DNA of 64,000 nt from DAOTWA01 sp963702935 (GTDB lineage Bacteria; Chloroflexota; Anaerolineae; Anaerolineales; Anaerolineaceae). The first letter of the stretch is position 1. Each line of letters begins with the position of its first letter. The notes under the pieces were generated by a model, which was given only the letters and a program-made list of their open reading frames with translations, was not told where the DNA came from and did not search any database. The stretch covers positions 5,022,001 to 5,086,000 of the forward strand of contig OY969772.1 of assembly GCA_963702935.1 (NCBI GenBank), in the 5' to 3' direction. A program made the position numbers and the translations under genes. This document shows, piece after piece, positions 53,539 to 62,295 of the stretch.

Positions 53539-55112
53539 CCGCGTTCCTCTCCCGAAACACTCATCGCCGCCATCGTCAATAGCGTGCCAAGGGTCGTTTC
53601 AGCCCAATCGGGGGCTCCCCCTTTTGTCTCGCTTCCCAATTGAATTGAAATTTCTGCGATCCCATTCAACCGGACAGCAGACGGGCCGGTCAGTGCGACA
53701 ATTGGAAGGCCCAATTTTTGGGCCATCCGAGCCGTATCGACGCTCCGATCAGTTTCTCCTTCCGGGCAAATGCAGATCAAAAGATCACCTGGCCTCGCCA
53801 TCACTTCCAGCTCTTGAACAGTTCTGGCCCGATCCGGCAGCCCAGACGGTCTCGTATTATCATGGAACAAAGGGTTATATCCCAACAAGACTATGCGCAG
53901 TTTGTTCGCCTGCACGGTTCTCCCCAACCGGAGATCTTTCTCTGCGCCGATATGAAGCGTTCCCCCTGTCAGGGCGCAACGCACCATGACCTCATAGATG
54001 CGCAATAAATTGGAGGAGTACTCTTTCAGGAAAGGATATGTCTTCCAAAGAAAAGACAGTTTTGAATCGATCTCGGACGGCACAATATTTAGAGGCGGCG
54101 CAATACGACCCTGGTCCCTGGGCGCCTCCATCATCCCTGCTCCGGCAGCATCTGCTTTGAGCAAAGTTCGCACCTGAGAAGCAAGGTTCGGGATCGTCAC
54201 CCGGTGATCTCCGCAAATGTGATACCCTTTTCCGCCCAATTTCACCGGGCGATTGACGATATTTTTCCGCGGGCGGTAATAATACTCCGTTACGTCGTCG
54301 CCTACCGGCTCCCGGTAATTTCCCGTTAAGGGCACCAAATCGAAGTTTGCCGTCGTAAAAGCTTTTACGTTATATCCCAAATTACGCACGATGGAAATCG
54401 CCTTCAGGAATACTTCGGGGCCGATCACCGCAGATCCGAAATTGCAGAACACCCCACTTTCCAGTTGGCTAACGGATGCACAAAAGATTTTAAAATCCTG
54501 CCCGCTGGCCCAGCCCAGGGCGGCAAAATCGCATAAGGGATGCTGGTGGATAATGTCCGTGCCAACGGCAACGTGCACTGTGTAGGGGATTCCGAGGCGA
54601 TACGCGTTGTAAACCAGGCTGTTCTGGCGGTAGCGGAAGCGCTCATCCTCAGCCATCCATTTTCCCAGAGCTTCGCCGATCCCCATTCCCCGGCTGGCTC
54701 CCGCCCGGATTGCCCGATTCATGAAGGCCCCGGTTTCTTCGGCCATCCCAAAGCTGCCATCCACAAGGCTCGTGGCAACATCTTCGCTCGTTTGCCCCAT
54801 GAAGGCGATCTCAAAATCATGAATTGTCGCCGCGCCATTACTTGCCAGATGGGTGATCGCACCCCGCTCCATAAGATCGATCAGAAGTGGAGCAAGCCCG
54901 CGCTTAATCACGTGCCCCCCCAGCATACAAATGACCGGCGCCCCCTTACAGCAGGCAGCCGCTATTCTTTGAGCGACTTCCCCTAGCTCTGGGTTCTCGA
55001 ATTTGGGCAGAGGGGTTTCAGGGGTGATGAGGTCGGCTAGCGCCACCCGGCTGGCCCGCTGGGCCAGAGAATAGGTTTTAATTTTCGACAGGTCTAATGC
55101 GAAGTAAGGCAT
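53526..55112 (-). CDS. deoxyhypusine-synthase-like domain fused to a SIS-like domain
   Basis: A 528-residue two-part protein. Residues 1-330 resemble the deoxyhypusine-synthase-like family: PVICMLGGHVIKRGLAPLLIDLMERGAITHLASNGAATIHDFEIAFMG, then SEDVATSLVDGSFGMAEETG. Residues from about 365 form a divergent SIS domain (YEVMVRCALTGGTLHIGAEKDLRL, RPGDLLICICPEGETDRSVDTARMAQKLGLPIVALTG). Single-domain relatives of the first part are, as I recall, found next to heptose-synthesis genes in some bacteria; a fusion to SIS is unusual. The reaction is unknown; a NAD-linked step on a sugar phosphate is a guess. ATG 55112; it precedes the HldE-like kinase with overlap. Confidence 0.6.
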   Translation of the reverse strand: MPYFALDLSKIKTYSLAQRASRVALADLITPETPLPKFENPELGEVAQRIAAACCKGAPVICMLGGHVIKRGLAPLLIDLMERGAITHLASNGAATIHDFEIAFMGQTSEDVATSLVDGSFGMAEETGAFMNRAIRAGASRGMGIGEALGKWMAEDERFRYRQNSLVYNAYRLGIPYTVHVAVGTDIIHQHPLCDFAALGWASGQDFKIFCASVSQLESGVFCNFGSAVIGPEVFLKAISIVRNLGYNVKAFTTANFDLVPLTGNYREPVGDDVTEYYYRPRKNIVNRPVKLGGKGYHICGDHRVTIPNLASQVRTLLKADAAGAGMMEAPRDQGRIAPPLNIVPSEIDSKLSFLWKTYPFLKEYSSNLLRIYEVMVRCALTGGTLHIGAEKDLRLGRTVQANKLRIVLLGYNPLFHDNTRPSGLPDRARTVQELEVMARPGDLLICICPEGETDRSVDTARMAQKLGLPIVALTGPSAVRLNGIAEISIQLGSETKGGAPDWAETTLGTLLTMAAMSVSGEERGWKS

Positions 55113-55162
55113 ATGTATTGTTCCACAAGATATAAAATGAATTTTAAACGGTTGACCGCTGA

Positions 55163-56251
55163 TTAATGGATCAATGATTTGCGGATCGCCGCCGCATGAT
55201 CGAAGATCTCCTCTTTGCCGATTCCGGCTTCGGCGTACATCGCAAATATATTATCGTCGGGAGTTTCAGGGGGGATGGTGTGCGAAGCAGCCAGAATGTA
55301 CCCCCCTCCGTCTGCCGTCATCCCTTCCAACAGTTGCGCAGTCGCTCGCCGTACCTGATCCGCGCTGCCGTTGGGCAACAAATCCTGGGTATCCATGCCG
55401 CCCATAAAGGCCAGCTTATCCCCAAACTCCTTCTTGAGGTCGAGCGGGGCCATCCCTGGGCAATTTCCCTGGACCGGGTTGAGCACATCCAGCCCCATCT
55501 CGATCAGATCGGGGATGATAGGCCGTAACGCGCCGCAACAATGATACGCAACCCAAAGGTGCTGCTGCTTTCCTACGTCAAACACCCGGCTTAACTGCGG
55601 CTTGATAAGCTGTCTCCAGGTGCGCGGGCTGATCATCATCGATTTTTGTGAAGCCACGTCATCTCCCGTCCACAACCAATCCAGGGGGAAATCGGCGCAG
55701 GCACGCCTGGCAAGCGCAATGGAAAAATCGGCGCAGCGTCCGAGCATGGTTTCGGCCAGATCTGGCGCGAGGGCCATGTCTAACATAGCGTTCTCCATTC
55801 CCCGCAGTCGCCAGTACATCTCAAAAGCGCAGGGGGAAACGTCACACCCGATGAATGTATCTTTTGCGAAGGGGACCACCGCGTCCATCTGAGATAGCAG
55901 GTCATCCAGATGCGCGTACGGGAACTTGTACGCCAAGATTTCATCGGGTGTTGCGTTGATTAACGGGAAACCCTCGATCTGGTTGAAGAAATATTGTTTA
56001 ACCCATTTGATCCCCCAAAAATCCGTATGGGTTTCCCCATCTCGTTCGTGAGTAATCCCTTCCATCGCATAATTGTTATTGACCCAGGTTTGTTGAACAT
56101 CATTGCCCATTGCTTGACCGATGAAACCGATGGGAATTTCCAGCATCCGCGATATCCGCTCGGCTGTGGCCGGATGGAACCACATATAGATCGGCACCCG
56201 GTCGACCGGTTTCCTTTCCAGTGCCGCTTGCACGCGTTCCTTTGAATTCAT
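55163..56251 (-). CDS. uroporphyrinogen decarboxylase (URO-D)/MtaA-family protein 1
   Basis: A 362-residue TIM-barrel protein from ATG 56251 (MNSKERVQAALERKPVDRVPI); a longer open frame upstream is not family-like. The zinc/thiol site of methyltransferase-type relatives is present as WVAYHCCGALRPIIPDLIEMGLDVLNPVQ. Characterised MtaA/CmuA relatives move a methyl group from a corrinoid protein to a thiol; true URO-D acts on uroporphyrinogen. No corrinoid protein or porphyrin gene is nearby, and the context is sugar catabolism, so the reaction is unknown. It is one of three paralogues in this operon. Confidence 0.8.
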   Translation of the reverse strand: MNSKERVQAALERKPVDRVPIYMWFHPATAERISRMLEIPIGFIGQAMGNDVQQTWVNNNYAMEGITHERDGETHTDFWGIKWVKQYFFNQIEGFPLINATPDEILAYKFPYAHLDDLLSQMDAVVPFAKDTFIGCDVSPCAFEMYWRLRGMENAMLDMALAPDLAETMLGRCADFSIALARRACADFPLDWLWTGDDVASQKSMMISPRTWRQLIKPQLSRVFDVGKQQHLWVAYHCCGALRPIIPDLIEMGLDVLNPVQGNCPGMAPLDLKKEFGDKLAFMGGMDTQDLLPNGSADQVRRATAQLLEGMTADGGGYILAASHTIPPETPDDNIFAMYAEAGIGKEEIFDHAAAIRKSLIH

Positions 56252-56319
56252 AGGTCTCTCCGTATCCTCTGCTACCCGACTTGAAAAAGCCCAGCCGAGC
56301 GAGGGAATTGAAAACTTAA

Positions 56320-57273
56320 TCAATACTTTCCAAGGCTCCGGAAGGCGTCCACGCACGCCCTGTAATTTTCTTCCGACATCCCGATGCTATGATATTCCTC
56401 GATATACCCCAGCAACCCGCCGTTGAATCTCCCCAGGCTGTCGATCAGAGTTTGCACGTCTGAAAAGATCTGCTCGCGGGTACCCTGGATCGAGGTGGTC
56501 TGATAACTCACCGGACAGATGAAGCACACCTGCCCACCCAAATCTCTCCCTAATTCAGGAATATCGTACAAATTCGGCTGCGAGATATTAAGGATGTCCA
56601 CTCCAATTTCAATGAAATCGGGGATGATCGGTTTATATTGGCCACAGCAATGGAAATAAACATCCATCCCCAGGGAATGCACCAACCGGAACTGATGGGC
56701 GTAACGTTGCTTGAAAACCTTTCGCCAGAGCTTGGGCGAGATAAGCATTCCGCTTTGGGTGCCCCAATCATCGAAGAAAGCGACCGCATCAAACACCCCT
56801 GGCGGGAGCGCCGCGATCAATTCCTCTTCGAAGCCAAACACTTTATCCGCCAGGAAATCTACTTTCTCGGGCTCCAACGCCAGGTCCAGCATCAGGTGAT
56901 CGAAGCCGCGCAGGCACCACATGGTCGTGAAGCCACTCAATCCCAAGGCAGCCATGCGGTAGCGCCCGGCATTCCTGGCGGCGAACGCCGGCGCCTCGGC
57001 AAAACGAACCGAAGGGTTTAGCGCGGGGAGGGTCAAGCGCTCCATATTTTCCCAGTCTTCTACCAGGTAATTCTTCGGTTGACCCATTGTTTCGTCTAAG
57101 CGTTCCCAGGTGAAACCCCATTCAGAGACATCTTTACCCGGCCCCATAAAATGATGTTGAACCTCGAGGGCCACGAGTTCCGATTCGTCCTGATCGCGGT
57201 TAAAGAAATAGATGGGCACGTACTGTGGGCCCTGGCGCCGAATGGCTTTGATGACTTCTTCTCTGCGTGTCAT
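56320..57273 (-). CDS. URO-D/MtaA-family protein 2
   Basis: A 317-residue family member starting MTRREEVIKAIRRQGPQYVPIYFFNRDQDESE. It has DVYFHCCGQYKPIIPDFIEIGVDILNISQPN, with the HCCG metal-site motif, and a shorter N-terminal region than paralogue 1. Near its middle DAVAFFDDWGTQSGMLISPKLWRKVF matches the WGTQ/DDWG segment also seen in paralogue 3. It lies between paralogue 1 and the DUF4432-like gene, all with short gaps. Function unknown; possibly a decarboxylase or methyltransferase on a sugar-derived acid. Confidence 0.8.
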   Translation of the reverse strand: MTRREEVIKAIRRQGPQYVPIYFFNRDQDESELVALEVQHHFMGPGKDVSEWGFTWERLDETMGQPKNYLVEDWENMERLTLPALNPSVRFAEAPAFAARNAGRYRMAALGLSGFTTMWCLRGFDHLMLDLALEPEKVDFLADKVFGFEEELIAALPPGVFDAVAFFDDWGTQSGMLISPKLWRKVFKQRYAHQFRLVHSLGMDVYFHCCGQYKPIIPDFIEIGVDILNISQPNLYDIPELGRDLGGQVCFICPVSYQTTSIQGTREQIFSDVQTLIDSLGRFNGGLLGYIEEYHSIGMSEENYRACVDAFRSLGKY

Positions 57274-57329
57274 TCTTGTTCCTGCATGACTAGAAAAATT
57301 GGGTTAACGGATCATTGCGAAATGCCGAA

Positions 57330-58415
57330 TCACAACTCCACCACGCCTTCGGGAGTGACAGAGGACACCGCCTCTATTCCAGCATAAGCAATGGCCTTAA
57401 GCGCTGTATGAACGGTTTGCCCCGGCTCGATTACAAGGGCCGTTCCATTAGAAACTGCCTCGTTCAAGCCGCCGGTGGGGAAGCTCGTCCAGGGCTCCAG
57501 TGCGGTGGTATGCGTTCGTCCCCACCAGGGGAACCCTTGAGCAGCCCCACCCTGCTGCTGCCAATACCAGATATAGCGGTACAAACGCGGGTCGAAGCGA
57601 ACCGCAAAGCCTACTTTACGCACCGGGTTGGTGATCGCGTACCAGCCCTCATCGAGGTCTGTAATGTAGGCCATCTCCTGGGCTTTCAAAGTTCCTTCGG
57701 CCTGGATCTGGCTGGCATCTATGCTCTCCCCGGACGGGGAGAGCGCCATAGGCCACCGACTCACCGAACCTGGCCGAAAACGGCGTGGCTCGTAGTCCGG
57801 CATGAATTCGTGCACGATCAATTGCTTTGCTCGGGTATCGATGCGCCCACCCTCCAGCAGGAAATCGCCGCCAAAAGCAATATGGTGTCCCCACATCACC
57901 GGAAAGGGGATTCCGGCTTCATTGGTGAGGTGCTCTTCGATGCTCAAGACTGCCTTGCCCGATTCGAGCGTAAGGGTCTTTTCCAGGAAGAGCGGCGTAC
58001 GGAGTGCCCGCACCCACAACTTGACGGTTACCCGCTCTGGCGTATCTTCTAGCAGGCTATACTGCCATGGCAGCAGGCTGACCTCACCATGCTGCCCGAG
58101 CTCCGCACCCTGATAAATCACATAAGGCCCACCGTTCGGCAGCACTTCATTCCAGCCACCGGCGTAATAGTCGATGAACGGATCTTTTGAACAGGCCGAA
58201 GGCATGCTGGCAGCAGGATTGCGCATACCGCCGGGCATATGATACAGGTAATCCAAATCCAGCGGTTTATAGCGAAATTCGATGATATCGCTGCCTCGAT
58301 CCACCAGAACGACGATCCGCAGGAGTTCATTTTCCAGGATGATGGTACGCATGGCATGGTACGTCCATGCATCTGAAATGAGGCAGCCGGGGTTCCTTTG
58401 CGGCCAGGGTGACAT
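57330..58415 (-). CDS. DUF4432 / aldose-1-epimerase-like protein
   Basis: A 361-residue protein with galactose-mutarotase-type beta-sandwich features: ELLRIVVLVDRGSDIIEFRYKPLDLDYLYHMPGG near the N-terminus, ALRTPLFLEKTLTLESGKAVLSIEEHLTNEAG in the middle, and the conserved VMWGHHIAFGGDFL, whose His residues align with the catalytic region. Members often sit in sugar ABC operons and are thought to interconvert anomers or bind a carbohydrate. ATG 58415 has AGGAAC. It is flanked by URO-D-family genes. Confidence 0.7.
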   Translation of the reverse strand: MSPWPQRNPGCLISDAWTYHAMRTIILENELLRIVVLVDRGSDIIEFRYKPLDLDYLYHMPGGMRNPAASMPSACSKDPFIDYYAGGWNEVLPNGGPYVIYQGAELGQHGEVSLLPWQYSLLEDTPERVTVKLWVRALRTPLFLEKTLTLESGKAVLSIEEHLTNEAGIPFPVMWGHHIAFGGDFLLEGGRIDTRAKQLIVHEFMPDYEPRRFRPGSVSRWPMALSPSGESIDASQIQAEGTLKAQEMAYITDLDEGWYAITNPVRKVGFAVRFDPRLYRYIWYWQQQGGAAQGFPWWGRTHTTALEPWTSFPTGGLNEAVSNGTALVIEPGQTVHTALKAIAYAGIEAVSSVTPEGVVEL

Positions 58416-58477
58416 TTTTGTTCCTCGCTTTTCTCATTGGAACGGCGCCCAGGTTGGGCGCCGTTCCAATGAGCGCT

Positions 58478-59491
58478 TCACGATCTGTACTCTCGGAAGG
58501 CCTCATACATTGCCCGGATATTTTCCAAAGGCACGTCTGGCCCCACTTCACCGCAAGCTACGATGCCCCCTTCCGGTGTTCCACAGACCTCGAAGGTGCG
58601 AAAGACGCTTTCTTTTACCTGAGCGGGGGTACCAAATGGGAGAATATGTTGGCGATCGATATCGGTACGAAAAGCGATCTTTCCACGCACATTCCTGGCG
58701 ATCCAATCATATCCTACTGAGGCCGCCTGGCAATTGATTACGTCTACCCCGATCTCGATCAGATCGCCAAAAATGTCCTTGATATCGCCATCGGAATGAA
58801 ACCATACGTCCATCCCGGCCTGGTGCACATAGCGGAACATTTCGGCGTAGCACGGTTTGAAGATTCTTCGCCAGCTCTCCGGTTTAATCATCAGGCGGCG
58901 TTGCTGGCCCCAATCGTCCGCAAAATGGATCCCATCGTATTCTTGCTTGGTCCAGCGGCTAAGCCATTCCATATTAAACGCAAGCAAATCATCCCTTAAC
59001 CGGTAGAACTCTTTGGACTCTTCTGCAATAGCAATCAGCACGTTTTGCAAACCATGCAAGTAATGGAGCTGTTCGAAAAAGACGATCCATCCTCCCCGGG
59101 CATACCAGCGATCGTCAAAACCCATCATATGCCCGCTGTACAAGCGCCCATCCGGTGGCCCAGCGGTAAACGGCTCCGGCCACTTAAACTCATCATAACG
59201 AGCCAGGTCCTGGATGGGCCCCTCTGGAATTCCGCAGATTCCGTCCCATTCATTATGCCAGACCACCCCAAAGTCATCTGCGTGGTCTCCTTTCTTGTAC
59301 AGGGCAGGGTAATCCGTCAAAGGTAAGTCTTTCATATAATCCCAGCCAAAGTCATCCCGAAATTCATCCAGGATATCTTCCAGGGCCTGCCCGTACTTAA
59401 GTTGGGCGGCCGGAAGAACTGCATGCGAGATAGGCAGGCGGTCGGGTTTCTGAAATTTAATCGCCCTTTTCACTCGTTCTCGGCTATCCAT
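58478..59491 (-). CDS. URO-D/MtaA-family protein 3 with altered metal motif
   Basis: A 337-residue member starting MDSRERVKRAIKFQKPDRLPISHAV. Where paralogues 1 and 2 have HCCG, this one has DVWFHSDGDIKDIFGDLIEIGVDVINCQ, so the Cys ligand is lost. It keeps WDYMKDLPLTDYPALYKKG and DGIHFADDWGQQRRLMIKPESWRRIF. The change suggests a different metal or no thiol-type metal site and thus another reaction or a substrate-binding role. ATG 59491 has AGAGGTGA. It is the first gene after the importer genes, 128 nt past the permease. Confidence 0.8.
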   Translation of the reverse strand: MDSRERVKRAIKFQKPDRLPISHAVLPAAQLKYGQALEDILDEFRDDFGWDYMKDLPLTDYPALYKKGDHADDFGVVWHNEWDGICGIPEGPIQDLARYDEFKWPEPFTAGPPDGRLYSGHMMGFDDRWYARGGWIVFFEQLHYLHGLQNVLIAIAEESKEFYRLRDDLLAFNMEWLSRWTKQEYDGIHFADDWGQQRRLMIKPESWRRIFKPCYAEMFRYVHQAGMDVWFHSDGDIKDIFGDLIEIGVDVINCQAASVGYDWIARNVRGKIAFRTDIDRQHILPFGTPAQVKESVFRTFEVCGTPEGGIVACGEVGPDVPLENIRAMYEAFREYRS

Positions 59492-59619
59492 TGATCACCT
59501 CTTGTTAGAAAGTTGTAGGGTCGAAAGTCGATAGTAAAACCAACCGCAGGTCAGTGGATAACCTGTAATCTCCGGCTATCCACAGAGAACCTTTGCGGAG
59601 GGTCGCACTTTATCAAATC

Positions 59620-60666
59620 TTAAGCGGATGCTTTCGGGCGCTGCAAAGCACTCAGTAAAACCGCCAGCAGTATGGTGAAGCCACGGACTACATCCTGAAG
59701 ATAGGGATTTATATTTAAAAGGACCATCCCATTTGACAACAGTCCAATGAAAAGGACACCCAGGAGCGTTCCGATGATCGAACCTTCTCCCCCGAACAGG
59801 CTGGTTCCACCGATCAGGGAGGCTGAGATCGCATCGAATTCCCATCCAACGCCCACTCCCGCATAACCGGAAGTCAAACGGGAAGTGAGCAGCAGGCCGC
59901 TGATGGACGCCAGGCCGGCGGTCAGCGCCAGAATCGACATACGGATTTTATTGACTGAAATACCGGAAAGGCGAGCCGCCTCCGTATTACCGCCAACCGC
60001 ATAAATTGAGCGGCCATAAACCGTGCGGGTGCTCATGAACCAGAAAATAAGCACCGTCACCAGGAAGATGATTACGGGAACAGGGATACCGAGAAAATAA
60101 CCCCCACCCCAGAACTCAAAAGCAGGATTTATGATGGGGATTGGAAGCCCATTGGTCAATACGTAAGCCACCCCTCTTAGAGAGATCATCAATGCCAGGG
60201 TGACGATCAGAGCGGGGATATTCCATCTCACCCGCACAAAGCCGCCCAATAAACCGACGATAGTCGCCTCGATCACCACGGCGATCGCGGCTGCCCAAAG
60301 TGGCCATTGTGCTTTTACGTAGAGAACAGCCAGGAGAGCAGAAGAAAGTGCGACCACCGATCCGACGCTCAGATCTACGTCACCTGCCACCAGCGCCATG
60401 GTCATTCCACAGGCAATAATGCCGATAAAAGACACTTGGCGCAAGACGTTCAACATATTTCGAGTGGTCAAAAAGTTGGGCGCAATAAATGTCAGGATCA
60501 CAAAAAGAATAATGAGCGCCAGAAGCAGCCCTGACCGCGCCACAAATACACGCAGATTCTTCACGAAACGGGACCCAGGCTTTGTCTCTTGTAATTTGGT
60601 CGTTGTCATAGATTGAGACATCTCATTGGTCTCTGATGGTTCAGTCGTTGAAATTGATTGGGTCAT
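59620..60666 (-). CDS. ribose-type ABC transporter permease (RbsC family)
   Basis: A 348-residue membrane protein from ATG 60666, which overlaps the ATPase stop (ATGA) and has GGAGAGGAAG upstream. Motifs GIIACGMTMALVAGDVDLSVGSVVALSS (about residue 85) and ISASLIGGTSLFGGEGSIIGTLLGVLFIG (about 285) are family-typical. N-terminal 35 residues are Ser/Thr-rich and cytoplasmic. It forms the channel with the ATPase 60663-62183 for the sugar bound by the tandem binding protein. Confidence 0.92.
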   Translation of the reverse strand: MTQSISTTEPSETNEMSQSMTTTKLQETKPGSRFVKNLRVFVARSGLLLALIILFVILTFIAPNFLTTRNMLNVLRQVSFIGIIACGMTMALVAGDVDLSVGSVVALSSALLAVLYVKAQWPLWAAAIAVVIEATIVGLLGGFVRVRWNIPALIVTLALMISLRGVAYVLTNGLPIPIINPAFEFWGGGYFLGIPVPVIIFLVTVLIFWFMSTRTVYGRSIYAVGGNTEAARLSGISVNKIRMSILALTAGLASISGLLLTSRLTSGYAGVGVGWEFDAISASLIGGTSLFGGEGSIIGTLLGVLFIGLLSNGMVLLNINPYLQDVVRGFTILLAVLLSALQRPKASA

Positions 60667-62183
60667 GCTACTTCCTCTCCTTCCATGCAAAGGGCCAACA
60701 CCTGTTCGAGGCTGGCCTGGTTAGCCGGGATTTCAGTACAAATTCGCCCCTGGTTCAAGATCAGGATCCGATCAGAAACTTTTACAACTTCCTCTACTTC
60801 TGAAGATACAAAAATCACGCTAATCCCTTCTTCGGCCAGATTTCGGACCAGCTTATAAACCTGTTCTTTCGATTGAATATCTATGCCGCGGGTAGGCTCA
60901 TCCATCAATAGAATTTTTACCTGGGCATTGAGCCACTTGCCTATCACCACTTTTTGCTGATTGCCGCCGCTCAAGGAGAGCACCGGCGTCCTGAGGCTTG
61001 GCGTTCTAATTGCCATGGCCTCGACCATGTCGACAGCCAGCCCATCCCTGGTTTTTAGCGAAATGACATTCTTGTTGCTGACCCGATTGAAACAAGAGAG
61101 GGTCAGGTTATCGGCCACATCCAGGGCCATCACCAGCCCCTGCGCCTTCCGATCTTCCGGCGTCAATCCCAAGCCTCTGGCCTTCATTCCCGCCGGGCTC
61201 GGATTCTGGATTTCAACTCCGTCGATGTAGATCTTGCCACTGTCAATCGGGTCGAGGCCAAAAATTGCCCGAAGCAATTCTGACCGTCCGGAACCTAGCA
61301 AGCCGGCAATTCCCAGTACCTCGCCTTTATATAGGTCAAAGGAAATATCGTGGAGATATTTCTTGCGATTTAGATCGACTACGGATAAGATTGGTTTTTT
61401 CTTGTCTATTTCATGGAACTCGACCAGGGTCTTAGTCCATTCACCACCGATCATCATATTGGCGATTTTTTCTGGGGTCGCCTCCTTGGTAAGGATCGTC
61501 CCAATCAACTGTCCATCCCGTAATACCGTCAGTGAATCGGCTACCCTGGGAATCTCTTGTAAGCGGTGAGATACGTAGATCACCGCCACACCGTTCTTGG
61601 CTAACTGGCGCACCAGAGTCAGCAAATGATCTACTTCAGCCTGGGGAAGTGAGCTAGTTGGCTCGTCCAGGATCAACACTTTGGGACGGAAGGAGACCGC
61701 CTTGGCAATTTCCACCATTTGCTGTTCAGGCACATTCAGTTGCCCAACCACCTCATTGAGGCTGAGGTTCACCCCCATCAATTCCAGGGCTTTTTTCGCC
61801 TCGGCCAACATCTGCTTTTGATCGATCATCTTCAAACCCAGAAAGTGGCTTTGCGGCCACCGGCCCAGGAGAATATTCTCGGCGACAGTAAGTCCTTTAA
61901 CCAGGCTCATCTCCTGATATACGGTTGCAATCCCTGCCGCGAAGGCATCAGACGGAGAATGAATACTGATAGGCTGTCCATTGATCGAGATGGAGCCACT
62001 GTTGGGCGAAGTTGCGCCGCTCAAAATTTTTACCAGAGTCGATTTTCCAGCTCCATTCTTCCCCAGTAGAGCACGGACTTCTCCAGCTTGCAATTCGAAG
62101 TCCACATTATATAATGCCTGTACCCCTGTGTAATTCTTACAAATATGCTCTACCTTCAATATTGGCGTCTGATTAATTGTCAT
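60663..62183 (-). CDS. ribose-type ABC transporter ATPase (RbsA family, two ATPase domains)
   Basis: A complete 506-residue double ATPase. Domain 1: Walker A ALLGKNGAGKSTLVKILSG, signature replaced by LNVPEQQMVEIAKAV, Walker B VLILDEPTSSLPQ. Domain 2: LRRSELL-type GLLGSGRSELLRAIFG instead of a full Walker A (as usual), signature LSLSGGNQQKVVIGKWL, Walker B ILLMDEPTRGIDIQ. It energises uptake through 59620-60666. ATG 62183 with GGGAG upstream. It is intact, unlike the paralogous ATPase at 27509-29073. Confidence 0.95.
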   Translation of the reverse strand: MTINQTPILKVEHICKNYTGVQALYNVDFELQAGEVRALLGKNGAGKSTLVKILSGATSPNSGSISINGQPISIHSPSDAFAAGIATVYQEMSLVKGLTVAENILLGRWPQSHFLGLKMIDQKQMLAEAKKALELMGVNLSLNEVVGQLNVPEQQMVEIAKAVSFRPKVLILDEPTSSLPQAEVDHLLTLVRQLAKNGVAVIYVSHRLQEIPRVADSLTVLRDGQLIGTILTKEATPEKIANMMIGGEWTKTLVEFHEIDKKKPILSVVDLNRKKYLHDISFDLYKGEVLGIAGLLGSGRSELLRAIFGLDPIDSGKIYIDGVEIQNPSPAGMKARGLGLTPEDRKAQGLVMALDVADNLTLSCFNRVSNKNVISLKTRDGLAVDMVEAMAIRTPSLRTPVLSLSGGNQQKVVIGKWLNAQVKILLMDEPTRGIDIQSKEQVYKLVRNLAEEGISVIFVSSEVEEVVKVSDRILILNQGRICTEIPANQASLEQVLALCMEGEEVA

Positions 62184-62244
62184 GATGGATTACTCCCTGA
62201 ACCAGCTCCTAAAAAATTTACAGGCCAGCTACGATCGATTGGGT

Positions 62245-62278
62245 GGTTCTACTCTCCGGTCTCCCGGAGAGTAGAACC
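62245..62278 (-). terminator. 15-bp perfect hairpin after the binding-protein gene
   Basis: GGTTCTACTCTCCGG and CCGGAGAGTAGAACC pair perfectly around a 4-nt loop that is GAGA on the transcribed minus strand, a GNRA-type tetraloop. It starts 18 nt past the stop of the binding-protein gene. There is no T-tract, so mRNA stabilisation or limited read-through is more likely than termination. Confidence 0.6.
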
Positions 62279-62295
62279 GAAATCAATCAAAAATC

